Assembly: GCA_964385195.1 (NCBI GenBank)
Contig: CAYLOC010000029.1
Location: 1 to 21,627 of the forward strand
DNA from: CAYLOC01 sp964385195
GTDB lineage: Bacteria; Actinomycetota; Actinomycetes; Propionibacteriales; Nocardioidaceae
Direction of reading: 5' to 3'
Length of the DNA stretch: 21,627 bases
Below, in pieces: positions 14,688-20,939 of this stretch (within the stretch, counting starts at the first letter, position 1; each line of letters opens with the position of its first letter). A program made the position numbers and the translations under genes. The notes under the pieces are model-generated. The model was not told the DNA's origin. It did no database searches and was given only the letters and a program-made list of their open reading frames with translations.

Positions 14688-14705
14688 ATCTCGCCAGTCG
14701 GGCGG

Positions 14706-14744
14706 GGCAGTGTCCACCCGCTGCCGGACGGGAAGTCTCCGTCC
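14706..14744. terminator. Two tandem stem-loops between convergent genes
   Basis: Stem 1: GGCAGTG (14706-14712) with CGCTGCC (14719-14725), six Watson-Crick pairs plus one G-T. Stem 2: GGACGG (14726-14731) with CCGTCC (14739-14744), touching the last base of the nuoD stop. They fill the gap between the convergent binding-protein and nuoD genes and are suited to a bidirectional terminator, though there are no T-runs. Confidence 0.5.
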
Positions 14745-15934
14745 TACTTGTCCAGGTCCCCGGCGACGAAGAACATCGACGCCAGGATCGGCACCAGGTC
14801 ACGCACCCGGCACCCCGGGACGATCGCGGGCAACACCGAGATGTTGTTGAACGACGCGGTACGAAGCTTCAGCCGCCACGGTGTCTTCTCCCCGCGGGAC
14901 TCCAGGTGATAGCCGTTGATGCCGAGGGGGTTCTCGGTCCAGCAGTAGGTGAAGCCCTCCGGAACCAGCAGGTTCTTGGGCAGTTTGACGTTGATCGGCC
15001 CCTGCGGGAGCGCGGCCAGCCGGTCAGCGGAGGCCTCCGCCAGGTCCAGCGACACCGTCACCTGCTCGGCCAGGACTGCGAACCGGGCAAAGCAGTCCCC
15101 GTCGGAACGCGTCGGGACACGCAGCACCCCCTCGGCGGCCAGGTCGCCGTACCCGAGGTAGGAAGCGTCGCGGCGCAGGTCGAAGTCATAGCCGGACGCA
15201 CGCGCAATGGGGCCGGAGACGCCGTACGGCTCGACCAGCTCCCGCGGCAGGACCCCCACTCCGCGGGTGCGCGCTGCGAACGCCTCGTCGGACACGGCCT
15301 GCTCCACCGCGGGCACGACGGAGCGTACTTCGGCCACCGCAGTGCGGACCCGATCCAGCCAACCGGCGGGCAGATCTGCCTTCACGCCGCCGACCTGGTT
15401 GAACATGAAGTGGATGCGGCCACCGGTCAGTTCCTCCATCACGCCCTGGATTCGTTCCCGCGCCTCCATACACCGCCGCAGGGGTGCGGCGGTACCGAGT
15501 TCGGGCCCGAACCCGCCCAGGAACATCAGGTGGCTCAGGACGCGGTTCAGCTCCGCGAGCAGGGTGCGGGCCCACACCGCGCGGGGAGGCACCTCGATGC
15601 CGAGCATCTGTTCCACCGCCATCGCGAGCCCGAGTTCGGAGCAGAACGCCGACAGCCAGTCGTGCCGGTTGCTGAGGACCAGGATCTGTCGGTAGTCGCG
15701 CGCCTCGAACAGTTTCTCCACACCGCGGTGCATGAAGCCGATGATCGGCTCGCACCGGGTGACCCGGTCGCCGTCGGTGCGGACCCGCAACCGGAGAGTG
15801 CCGTGCGTCGCCGGATGCTGGGGCGCCATGTCCAGCACCACGTCCTCCGCGGCGCCGACTGCCGTCGTGCCGAGCCCCACCACCTGTTCGGTGCCGCCGT
15901 CCCCTGCGTTCGTCGCCGCGGCCATGGTCCTCAT
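14744..15934 (-). CDS. Orphan NADH-quinone oxidoreductase subunit D homologue (NuoD2)
   Basis: Homologue of the 49-kDa/NuoD subunit of respiratory complex I, which helps form the quinone site beside cluster N2. 396 residues. Family blocks: MAPQHPATHGTLRLRV (36-51), GFMHRGVEKLFEARDYRQ (66-83), the long ELGLAMAVEQMLGIEVPPRAVWARTLLAELNRVLSHL, and IHFMFNQVGGVKADLP. The loop histidines (His40, His44) and Tyr81, corresponding as I recall to the quinone-binding residues, are kept. None of the other thirteen complex I subunits is nearby, so this is not the main nuo operon; Streptomyces has a comparable extra nuoD (nuoD2). ATG 15934 overlaps the upstream methyltransferase stop by ATGA; ATG 15925 is an alternative. 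In vivo partner and role unknown. Confidence 0.9.
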   Translation of the reverse strand: MRTMAAATNAGDGGTEQVVGLGTTAVGAAEDVVLDMAPQHPATHGTLRLRVRTDGDRVTRCEPIIGFMHRGVEKLFEARDYRQILVLSNRHDWLSAFCSELGLAMAVEQMLGIEVPPRAVWARTLLAELNRVLSHLMFLGGFGPELGTAAPLRRCMEARERIQGVMEELTGGRIHFMFNQVGGVKADLPAGWLDRVRTAVAEVRSVVPAVEQAVSDEAFAARTRGVGVLPRELVEPYGVSGPIARASGYDFDLRRDASYLGYGDLAAEGVLRVPTRSDGDCFARFAVLAEQVTVSLDLAEASADRLAALPQGPINVKLPKNLLVPEGFTYCWTENPLGINGYHLESRGEKTPWRLKLRTASFNNISVLPAIVPGCRVRDLVPILASMFFVAGDLDK

Positions 15935-16878
15935 CGTTGCACGCGCCCGTGGGTGGTCAGCAGCCACCAGAAACCACCGAACCCGGACGGTGCCGTCAAC
16001 GCGGTGGCGTGGGAGGCCCGGGCGAGCTCACGCAGGTACCCGGCGGGGTCGGTGTCCGCCTCCGGCAGCGCGGGTCGCTCGCCGGAGACACCGAGGTCGT
16101 GCATCGCCTCGCGCTGGGAGAGGCAGCGGCCCCCGCTGTGCGCCGCCAGGGCATCGACGGCCACCGCGGCGGTCACGTCATGGCGTCCGTCCAGTACCGG
16201 CGGCGTGACCGTCCCGGACCGGTACGACGACAGGGTCCCCTCGTTGGGGCGCCGGCCCCGGACGTGTCCATAGTCGATGAACACCGAGCACCCGTCCCGG
16301 ATCCGGGCGGCCACGTCTGCCCAGAGCTGTTCCCGGGCGGTGCCGACCTCGGCCCGTTGCCCCGGCACGGTGAGCGGCCACCAGGTGTCCACCCACGCAC
16401 ACGTCGCGGGGTCGGCGGGGGCCCCGAGCCGCTGCGCACCGGTTCCGAGGTCGACCTGCACGGTCCGGACCACCCCGGAGTCGTCAAGTTCCACCACGTC
16501 ACACGGGATGTTGTCCAGGAGCTCGTTGGCGACCACGAGACCATCGAGGCGCTCGGGCAGCCGGTCCCGCCACCTCACTGCTGCCGGCAGCCCGGGCGGC
16601 CTGTCGTGTACGTCGACCCCGGCCAGACGCAGGTCCGGCCGAATGCGATGCAGCTCAGCGAGAAGCTCTCCGCCGCCGGAGCCGAGGTCGGTGACTGTGG
16701 ACACCTGGCACCGGTCCGCGAGGCGCGCCATGGCCGCAGCGAACACGGCTGCGGAGTGCGCGGCGGTGCGGAAGTGCTGACGAGGCAGTGCGTGCCGGTA
16801 GAAGCCGAACTCGCCGTACAGCGCGCGGTGCCAGGCCTCCCGGAGCGAGAGCCAGCAACCCGCGGGATCCTCGGACAT
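15931..16878 (-). CDS. MidA/NDUFAF7-like SAM-dependent methyltransferase
   Basis: Predicted class I methyltransferase, 315 residues, resembling the MidA/NDUFAF7 (DUF185) family. The SAM-binding glycine loop is VTDLGSGGGELLAEL (Asp64 to Gly70), followed by an acidic strand end (LAGVDVHD), the family-like VVANELLDNIPCDVVELDD and the conserved IDYGHVRGRRPNEGTLSSYR region; N-terminal LREAWHRALYGEFGFYRH also fits. In human mitochondria NDUFAF7 dimethylates an arginine of NDUFS2, the NuoD homologue, and here the coupled downstream gene is a NuoD homologue. The ATG at 16878 is chosen because residues upstream are Arg/Pro-rich and unlike the family; a GATACT hexamer lies 7 nt before it and there is no Shine-Dalgarno. 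Family assignment is good but activity and target are inferred. Confidence 0.85.
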   Translation of the reverse strand: MSEDPAGCWLSLREAWHRALYGEFGFYRHALPRQHFRTAAHSAAVFAAAMARLADRCQVSTVTDLGSGGGELLAELHRIRPDLRLAGVDVHDRPPGLPAAVRWRDRLPERLDGLVVANELLDNIPCDVVELDDSGVVRTVQVDLGTGAQRLGAPADPATCAWVDTWWPLTVPGQRAEVGTAREQLWADVAARIRDGCSVFIDYGHVRGRRPNEGTLSSYRSGTVTPPVLDGRHDVTAAVAVDALAAHSGGRCLSQREAMHDLGVSGERPALPEADTDPAGYLRELARASHATALTAPSGFGGFWWLLTTHGRVQR

Positions 16879-16885
16879 GACAGCG

Positions 16886-16891
16886 AGTATC
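16886..16891 (-). promoter_or_regulatory. Candidate leaderless -10 for the methyltransferase-nuoD pair
   Basis: On the minus strand the hexamer is GATACT, four of six bases matching TATAAT, ending 7 nt before the ATG at 16878. No Shine-Dalgarno precedes that ATG. No -35 match. Confidence 0.35.
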
Positions 16892-16949
16892 GGCGGTGTG
16901 CTCTCGCCGCCGTGGCCCGGGTGGTTCGGTCGTGGTTCCCACGGGCCGC

Positions 16950-16955
16950 TACGTT
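16950..16955 (+). promoter_or_regulatory. Candidate -10 upstream of the DUF2520 gene
   Basis: TACGTT lies 8 nt before an ATG at 16964 that opens a 10-codon frame overlapping the start of the main gene. If used, the transcript would begin near 16963 and have a leader of about 25 nt before the ATG at 16989, containing its AGGAGG (16977-16982). Confidence 0.3.
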
Positions 16956-16988
16956 GGAGCACTATGCACGGTGAGCAGGAGGACGGTG

Positions 16989-17888
16989 ATGGCTGAACGA
17001 TTCGATGTCCCCCCCACCGTCGGCATCGTCGGTGCCGGTCGCGTCGGTTCCGTGCTCGGTGCGGCGTTGCAGCGGGCGGGCTGGCCGGTCGCGGCGCTGT
17101 CAGCCGCCTCGACTGCCTCCCTGCAGCGGGCACGGAACCTGCTTCCCGACGTCGCCGTCGAGGAGCCCTCGGCAGTAGCCCGGATGTGCCAACTCCTGTT
17201 GCTCGCCGTACCCGATGACGCCCTCGCAGACCGTGCCAGCGTGCTGACCGAGGCCGGGGCAGTCACTGCCGGACAGTACGTCGTGCACACCAGCGGCGCA
17301 CACGGCGTCCGGGCGCTGTCCGCTGTCCGCGACGTCGGTGGACGTGTCGTCGCCATGCACCCGGTCATGACCTTCACCGGAACGGCCGTGGACCTCGCCC
17401 GGCTGCCCGGCTGCACGTACGGTGTGACGTGCGCTGATGGCGATCTCGCGATGGCCACGCGGGTCGTTCGGGCGCTGGACGGCCGATTGGAGCGGATCGC
17501 GGAGGCGGATCGCCCGTTGTACCACGCGGCGCTCGCCCACGGCTCGAACCATCTGGTCACACTCGTCGCCGAGGCCATGGACCTCCTGGGGCGTGCCGGC
17601 GTCGGTGAGCCCGCAGCGGCGCTGCGTCCGCTGTTGACGGCTGCCTTGGACAACACCCTCGCTGCGGGGGATGTGGCGCTGACCGGACCGGTCGCCCGCG
17701 GGGACGCCGGCACGGTGCGATCTCACCTGGAGCGGCTGGGCCAGGTTGCTCCCGCGCAGCGGGCGTCGTACGCGGCGATGGCGCGGGCGACGGTGCGGCG
17801 TGCCGTGGCGGCGAACCGTCTGTCCAGCGCCTCCGGCGCCGCCATCACCGCGGTTCTCGACGACCTGGAGGGGAAGGCAACGGCATGA
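16989..17888 (+). CDS. Rossmann-fold/DUF2520 protein, possible ketopantoate reductase-like dehydrogenase
   Basis: 299-residue protein with an N-terminal NAD(P)-binding Rossmann domain (VGIVGAGRVGSVLGAALQRAG, the GxGxxG loop at about residues 14-19) and a C-terminal helical DUF2520 domain (from about residue 150; RPLYHAALAHGSNHLVTLVAEAMDLL is characteristic). HTSGAHGV and MHPVMTF are conserved blocks between them. ATG 16989 has an excellent AGGAGG six bases upstream; a longer in-frame start at 16896 would add an unlikely leader. Its stop overlaps the panC ATG (ATGA), linking it to pantothenate synthesis. From memory, a DUF2520-type reductase (PanG) supplies pantoate in Francisella and some Firmicutes, so a similar role is plausible here but unproven. 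It could be another 3-hydroxyacid-type dehydrogenase. Confidence 0.88.
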   Translation: MAERFDVPPTVGIVGAGRVGSVLGAALQRAGWPVAALSAASTASLQRARNLLPDVAVEEPSAVARMCQLLLLAVPDDALADRASVLTEAGAVTAGQYVVHTSGAHGVRALSAVRDVGGRVVAMHPVMTFTGTAVDLARLPGCTYGVTCADGDLAMATRVVRALDGRLERIAEADRPLYHAALAHGSNHLVTLVAEAMDLLGRAGVGEPAAALRPLLTAALDNTLAAGDVALTGPVARGDAGTVRSHLERLGQVAPAQRASYAAMARATVRRAVAANRLSSASGAAITAVLDDLEGKATA

Positions 17889-18727
17889 ACGTGGTCAGTA
17901 CTGCGCCGGCACTTGCCGAGGAGCTGGGTGGTCGGTCCAGACCCGGCCGGCCGGCGACCGTCGCGCTCGTCCCGACGATGGGAGCGTTGCACGCCGGCCA
18001 TGCGTCGCTGCTCACCGAGGCACGGGCGGCGGCGACGGTGGTGGTCGCCTCGATCTTCGTCAACCCCCTCCAGTTCGGACCGGGAGAGGACTTCGACCGG
18101 TACCCGCGTTCGCTGGACGACGACCTGGACGTGTGCACCAAGGCGGGGGTTGATGTGGTGTTCACCCCGTCGATGGAGATCATGTATCCCGACGGGGATC
18201 CGGCCATCACCATCGACCCGGGCCCGCTCGGCGGTGAGCTCGAGGGTGCCGCCCGCCCGGGGCACTTCCGCGGGGTCCTGACCGTCGTGGCCAAGTTGTT
18301 CGGCCTCGTCGCCCCTGATGTTGCGGTGTTCGGCCAGAAGGACTACCAGCAGTTGGTGCTGGTCCAGCAGATGGTGCGTGACCTGTGCCTGCCGATCCAG
18401 GTGGTCGGTGGGCAGACGGTACGGGAGCCGGACGGGCTGGCGTTAAGCTCGCGCAACGCCTACCTCACTGCGGAGGAGCGGCAGGCCGCTCGTGCCCTCA
18501 GCGACGCGCTCGGTGCCGCCGCTGATGCCGAGGGAAACGGTGGGCCGGCCGTGCTGGCCGCGGCGGAGCAGGTCCTCGATGCCGAGCCCAGGGTCGAGGT
18601 GGACTACCTCGCCTTGCGTACGCCGGATCTGGCCGGAGCGGCCGACTCCGGCCCCGCACGGCTGCTCGTCGCCGCCTCCGTGGGGGGGACCCGGCTGCTG
18701 GATAACATCGCTCTCCGCCAGGTCTGA
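17885..18727 (+). CDS. panC: Pantoate-beta-alanine ligase (pantothenate synthetase)
   Basis: Condenses pantoate and beta-alanine using ATP, via pantoyl-adenylate, giving pantothenate, the precursor of coenzyme A. 280 residues. Nucleotidyl-transfer motifs: LVPTMGALHAGHASLL with the HxGH signature at His36-His39, SIFVNPLQFGPGEDFDRYPR (pantoate site), LFGLVAPDVAVFGQKDYQQLVLVQQMV, and the KMSKS-like LSSRNAYL. The last residues (TRLLDNIALR) are the usual family end. The ATG overlaps the DUF2520 stop by ATGA, and a GGAGGGGAAGG purine tract lies upstream. Only 32 bp separate it from lysS; panD, nadB, nadC and coaX, which often sit between these genes in Streptomyces, are absent here. Confidence 0.96.
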   Translation: MNVVSTAPALAEELGGRSRPGRPATVALVPTMGALHAGHASLLTEARAAATVVVASIFVNPLQFGPGEDFDRYPRSLDDDLDVCTKAGVDVVFTPSMEIMYPDGDPAITIDPGPLGGELEGAARPGHFRGVLTVVAKLFGLVAPDVAVFGQKDYQQLVLVQQMVRDLCLPIQVVGGQTVREPDGLALSSRNAYLTAEERQAARALSDALGAAADAEGNGGPAVLAAAEQVLDAEPRVEVDYLALRTPDLAGAADSGPARLLVAASVGGTRLLDNIALRQV

Positions 18728-18746
18728 GCGGACCGAAGCCATGCCG

Positions 18747-18752
18747 TAGCCT
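18747..18752 (+). promoter_or_regulatory. Candidate leaderless promoter for lysS
   Basis: TAGCCT ends 7 nt before the lysS ATG at 18760, with CTGAGC (three of six matches to TTGACA) 17 bp upstream at 18724-18729. No Shine-Dalgarno is present in the 32-bp gap, consistent with a leaderless transcript starting at the ATG. Confidence 0.4.
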
Positions 18753-18759
18753 GGGGCGC

Positions 18760-20277
18760 ATGCCCGAGCCGACTCCGCCGTCGTCCGAAGACGCGCTGCC
18801 CGACGATCTACCCGAGCAAATCCGGGTACGTCGCGACAAGCGCGAACGGCTGATCGAGAAGGGCATCGCTCCCTACCCGGTCCGCGTCGAGTGCACGCAT
18901 AGTCTCGCTGACATCAACAGTGCGTACGACGCCGCCGCCCTGGGCCCGGACCACGAAACGGGAGACAAGGTCGCGGTCGTAGGCCGGGTCATCTTCTTGC
19001 GGAACACCGGCAAGTTGTGCTTCGTCCGCCTCCGATCCGGGGATGGGGGCGAGTTGCAGGCCATGCTGTCCCAGGCCGTCGTCGGTGCGGAGTCGCTGGC
19101 CGACTTCAAGTCGCTGGTCGACATCGGCGACCTGATCGCCGTACAAGGAGAAGTGGTCACCAGCCGTCGTGGAGAGCTGTCGGTCCAGACCAGCAGCTGG
19201 CAGATCGCTGCCAAGGCGCTTCGTCCGCTGCCGAACGAACACCGTCCGTTGACCGACGAGACCCGGATGCGCCTGCGGTACGTCGACATGATCGTGCGGC
19301 CACACATCCGGCAGATCGCGCACACCAAGGCGGCGGTACTCCGCTCGCTGCGGGCAACGCTGGACGAGTCCGGGTTTCTTGAGGTGGAGACACCGGTGCT
19401 CCAGCGCACCAACGGTGGAGCGTCCGCGCGGCCGTTCCGGACCCACCTGAACGCGTTCGGGCAGGACATGCTGCTGCGGATCGCCGAGGAGCTCCACCTC
19501 AAGCGCGCCATGGTGGGCGGTCTGGACCGGGTGTATGAGATCGGCCGCATTTTCCGGAACGAGGGAATCGACTCCACCCACGCGCCTGAGTTCTCGATGC
19601 TGGAGGCATATCAGGCATATAGCGACTACCACACGATGCAGGACTTGCTGCGACTTCTGGTGATGAATGCTGCCGAGGTGACCGGCGTCACTTCGGTCAC
19701 CGCGCACGACGGGGCAGAAATTCAGTTGACCGGCGAATGGCGAACGGCCAAGCTGCTGGATCTCGTATCCGCTGCAATAGGCGACGAAGTCAGCACCCAA
19801 ACCCCCCCTGCGGACCTGCGTCGGCACGCGGAACGGCGAGGGGTGCACCTGGAGCCGGAATGGGGGAACGCGGAGATCTTGGTCGAGTTGTTCGAAAAGC
19901 TCGTGCAGGGCACACTTGTGCAGCCGACTTTCGTCTGTGACTTTCCGCGGAGCCTGAAGCCACTAGCGAAACCGTGTGCTGATGACTCCACGTTGTCGGA
20001 GACGTTCGACCTCATCGTTGGCGGGGTTGAGCTCGCGATGGCGAACTCCGAGTTGAACGACCCGGTGATCCAGCGAGACTTGCTTGTGGAGCAAGCGGTG
20101 TTGGCTGCGCAAGGCGACCCTGAAGCCATGGAGTTGGACGAGGACTTCCTGCGAGCGATGGAGTTCGGCATGCCGCCCGCCGGAGGTCTGGGAATGGGCG
20201 TGGATCGGTTAGTGATGTTGCTCACGGGGGTGGGGATCCGGGAGTCAATCCTGTTCCCGCTGCTTCGGCCGGAATAG
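18760..20277 (+). CDS. lysS: Lysyl-tRNA synthetase, class II
   Basis: Charges tRNA(Lys) with lysine; cytosolic homodimer. 505 residues. N-terminal anticodon-binding OB fold about 55-155 (VAVVGRVIFLRNTGKLCFVRLRSGDGG), then the class II catalytic core: motif 1 region FLEVETPVLQ, GGASARPFRTHLNAFGQDMLLRIAEELHLKR, motif 2 RVYEIGRIFRNEGIDSTHAPEFSMLEAYQAY, the ELANANSELNDP-like block here reading ELAMANSELNDP, and motif 3 GGLGMGVDRLVMLL near the C-terminus. All active-site blocks are intact and the length is normal. The unannotated neighbour order panC-lysS-lsr2-clpC is as in other Actinobacteria apart from missing NAD/CoA genes. Start ATG follows a TANNNT hexamer rather than a Shine-Dalgarno. The last third has noticeably more A/T in third positions than the first two thirds. 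Confidence 0.97.
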   Translation: MPEPTPPSSEDALPDDLPEQIRVRRDKRERLIEKGIAPYPVRVECTHSLADINSAYDAAALGPDHETGDKVAVVGRVIFLRNTGKLCFVRLRSGDGGELQAMLSQAVVGAESLADFKSLVDIGDLIAVQGEVVTSRRGELSVQTSSWQIAAKALRPLPNEHRPLTDETRMRLRYVDMIVRPHIRQIAHTKAAVLRSLRATLDESGFLEVETPVLQRTNGGASARPFRTHLNAFGQDMLLRIAEELHLKRAMVGGLDRVYEIGRIFRNEGIDSTHAPEFSMLEAYQAYSDYHTMQDLLRLLVMNAAEVTGVTSVTAHDGAEIQLTGEWRTAKLLDLVSAAIGDEVSTQTPPADLRRHAERRGVHLEPEWGNAEILVELFEKLVQGTLVQPTFVCDFPRSLKPLAKPCADDSTLSETFDLIVGGVELAMANSELNDPVIQRDLLVEQAVLAAQGDPEAMELDEDFLRAMEFGMPPAGGLGMGVDRLVMLLTGVGIRESILFPLLRPE

Positions 20278-20293
20278 GCTGGTCACGGCCGAA
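20264..20293 (+). terminator. Stem-loop spanning the lysS stop codon
   Basis: TTCGGCCG (20264-20271) and CGGCCGAA (20286-20293) form a perfect 8-bp stem around a 14-nt loop that contains the lysS TAG. No T-run follows. Likely a 3'-end or mRNA-stabilising structure for lysS. Confidence 0.45.
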
Positions 20294-20297
20294 ACGG

Positions 20298-20333
20298 CAG
20301 TTGTTCAGAATCTGCGCAGTTGTCAAGAATCTG
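20298..20333 (+). repeat. Tandem 17-bp direct repeat upstream of lsr2
   Basis: Two copies, 20298-20314 and 20317-20333, share CAGTTGT..AGAATCTG and differ at only two central bases (TC versus CA); the period is 19 bp, close to two helical turns. They sit in the A+T-richer 160-bp gap before lsr2 and look like paired protein-binding sites. Confidence 0.7.
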
Positions 20334-20362
20334 TTGGGGGATACCCCGAGGATTAACGCTGG

Positions 20363-20392
20363 TATTCTTCTTTGCGCTATTCTAGGGATACC
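20363..20392 (+). promoter_or_regulatory. Probable lsr2 promoter region with repeated -10-like hexamers
   Basis: TATTCT occurs at 20363-20368 and 20379-20384 (16 bp apart), both good TANNNT -10 forms. GGGATACC occurs at 20385-20392 and also at 20338-20345. No -35 at ideal spacing was found. Transcription from either would leave a leader of roughly 45-65 nt before the lsr2 ATG. Confidence 0.4.
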
Positions 20393-20437
20393 TGATGGCG
20401 CACCACAGCAGATCAAAGCAGAAAGGCAGACACATCC

Positions 20438-20752
20438 ATGGCTCAGCGTGTACATGTTGTGCTGGAGGACGATCTCGACGGCTCAAAGGCCGAAGAGACG
20501 GTGAAGTTCGGCCTGGACGGGTCGAACTACGAAATTGACCTGTCGAAGAAGAATGCCGCACGCCTGCGTGACTCCCTCGGTAAATACGTGGAGGTCGCGC
20601 GCCGTTCCCAGGCCCGGAAATCGGGTCGGCGCCGTTCGGCTGGTCCCGACGCGGCGACGATTCGGCAGTGGGCGCGGGAGAACGGCATGGAGGTCTCCGA
20701 GCGAGGCCGCGTGCCGGCTGAGGTGAGGGAGGCCTACGAGGCCGCGCACTGA
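20438..20752 (+). CDS. lsr2: Lsr2-type histone-like nucleoid protein
   Basis: Small DNA-bridging protein, the actinobacterial counterpart of H-NS, which silences A+T-rich and horizontally acquired DNA. 104 residues in two parts: an N-terminal dimerisation domain (MAQRVHVVLEDDLDGSKAEETVKFGLDGSNYEIDLSKKNAARL, about 1-55) and, after a basic linker (RRSQARKSGRRRS), a C-terminal DNA-binding domain with the AT-hook-like RGR at 89-91 in SERGRVPAEVREAYEAAH. Length and ending are standard. The ATG at 20438 has only a weak AAGG about 11 nt upstream. The promoter region is A+T-rich and repeat-laden, which would suit autoregulation, though this is inference. clpC follows after 187 bp. Confidence 0.97.
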   Translation: MAQRVHVVLEDDLDGSKAEETVKFGLDGSNYEIDLSKKNAARLRDSLGKYVEVARRSQARKSGRRRSAGPDAATIRQWARENGMEVSERGRVPAEVREAYEAAH

Positions 20753-20774
20753 CCCTCCTTTCGCTCGCGGATAG

Positions 20775-20829
20775 TTCCCGCCCCGGCCTGCCCGGTCGTT
20801 GTTCGCTCCGGGCAGAACCGGGGCGGAAA
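20775..20829. terminator. Large two-part stem-loop after lsr2
   Basis: CCGCCCCGG (20778-20786) pairs with CCGGGGCGG (20818-20826), and CTGCCCGG (20788-20795) with CCGGGCAG (20808-20815). This gives 17 base pairs with one small internal loop (C opposite AA) and a 12-nt apical loop. A TT/AA extension lies beyond one mismatch. It is the strongest hairpin in the window and a likely terminator for lsr2 despite lacking a T-run. Confidence 0.65.
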
Positions 20830-20896
20830 CATCTGTGTGCACCCATCGGTTGCATGGGGTACGTCGGCAGCGCGGCCCCGATTCGCGGGCGGCGGT

Positions 20897-20902
20897 TACG
20901 AT
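20897..20902 (+). promoter_or_regulatory. Candidate -10 for clpC
   Basis: TACGAT is a good -10 (TANNAT). A start about 7 nt downstream would give a leader of about 30 nt holding GGGAG (20923-20927). No -35 match, and no clear ClgR or HspR operator was recognised. Confidence 0.35.
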
Positions 20903-20939
20903 GGGTATTGACGCACGACCAAGGGAGCGATGAGTCCAC

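Noticed and set aside
16896..16988. 31-residue N-terminal extension of the DUF2520 protein
   Set aside because: The extension is Arg/Gly/Val-rich and lies upstream of a strong AGGAGG-ATG at 16989, after which the Rossmann fold begins at the normal distance.
20298..20326. Perfect TTGACA on the minus strand inside the 17-bp repeat, read as a -35
   Set aside because: The hexamer 17 bp downstream (CAACTG) is not a -10, and there is no minus-strand gene to serve.
20395..20540. Possible leaderless ORF before and overlapping lsr2 (ATG at 20395)
   Set aside because: The preceding TAGGGA does not fit TANNNT, and the translation is Arg/Cys-rich with rare codons and runs out of frame into lsr2.
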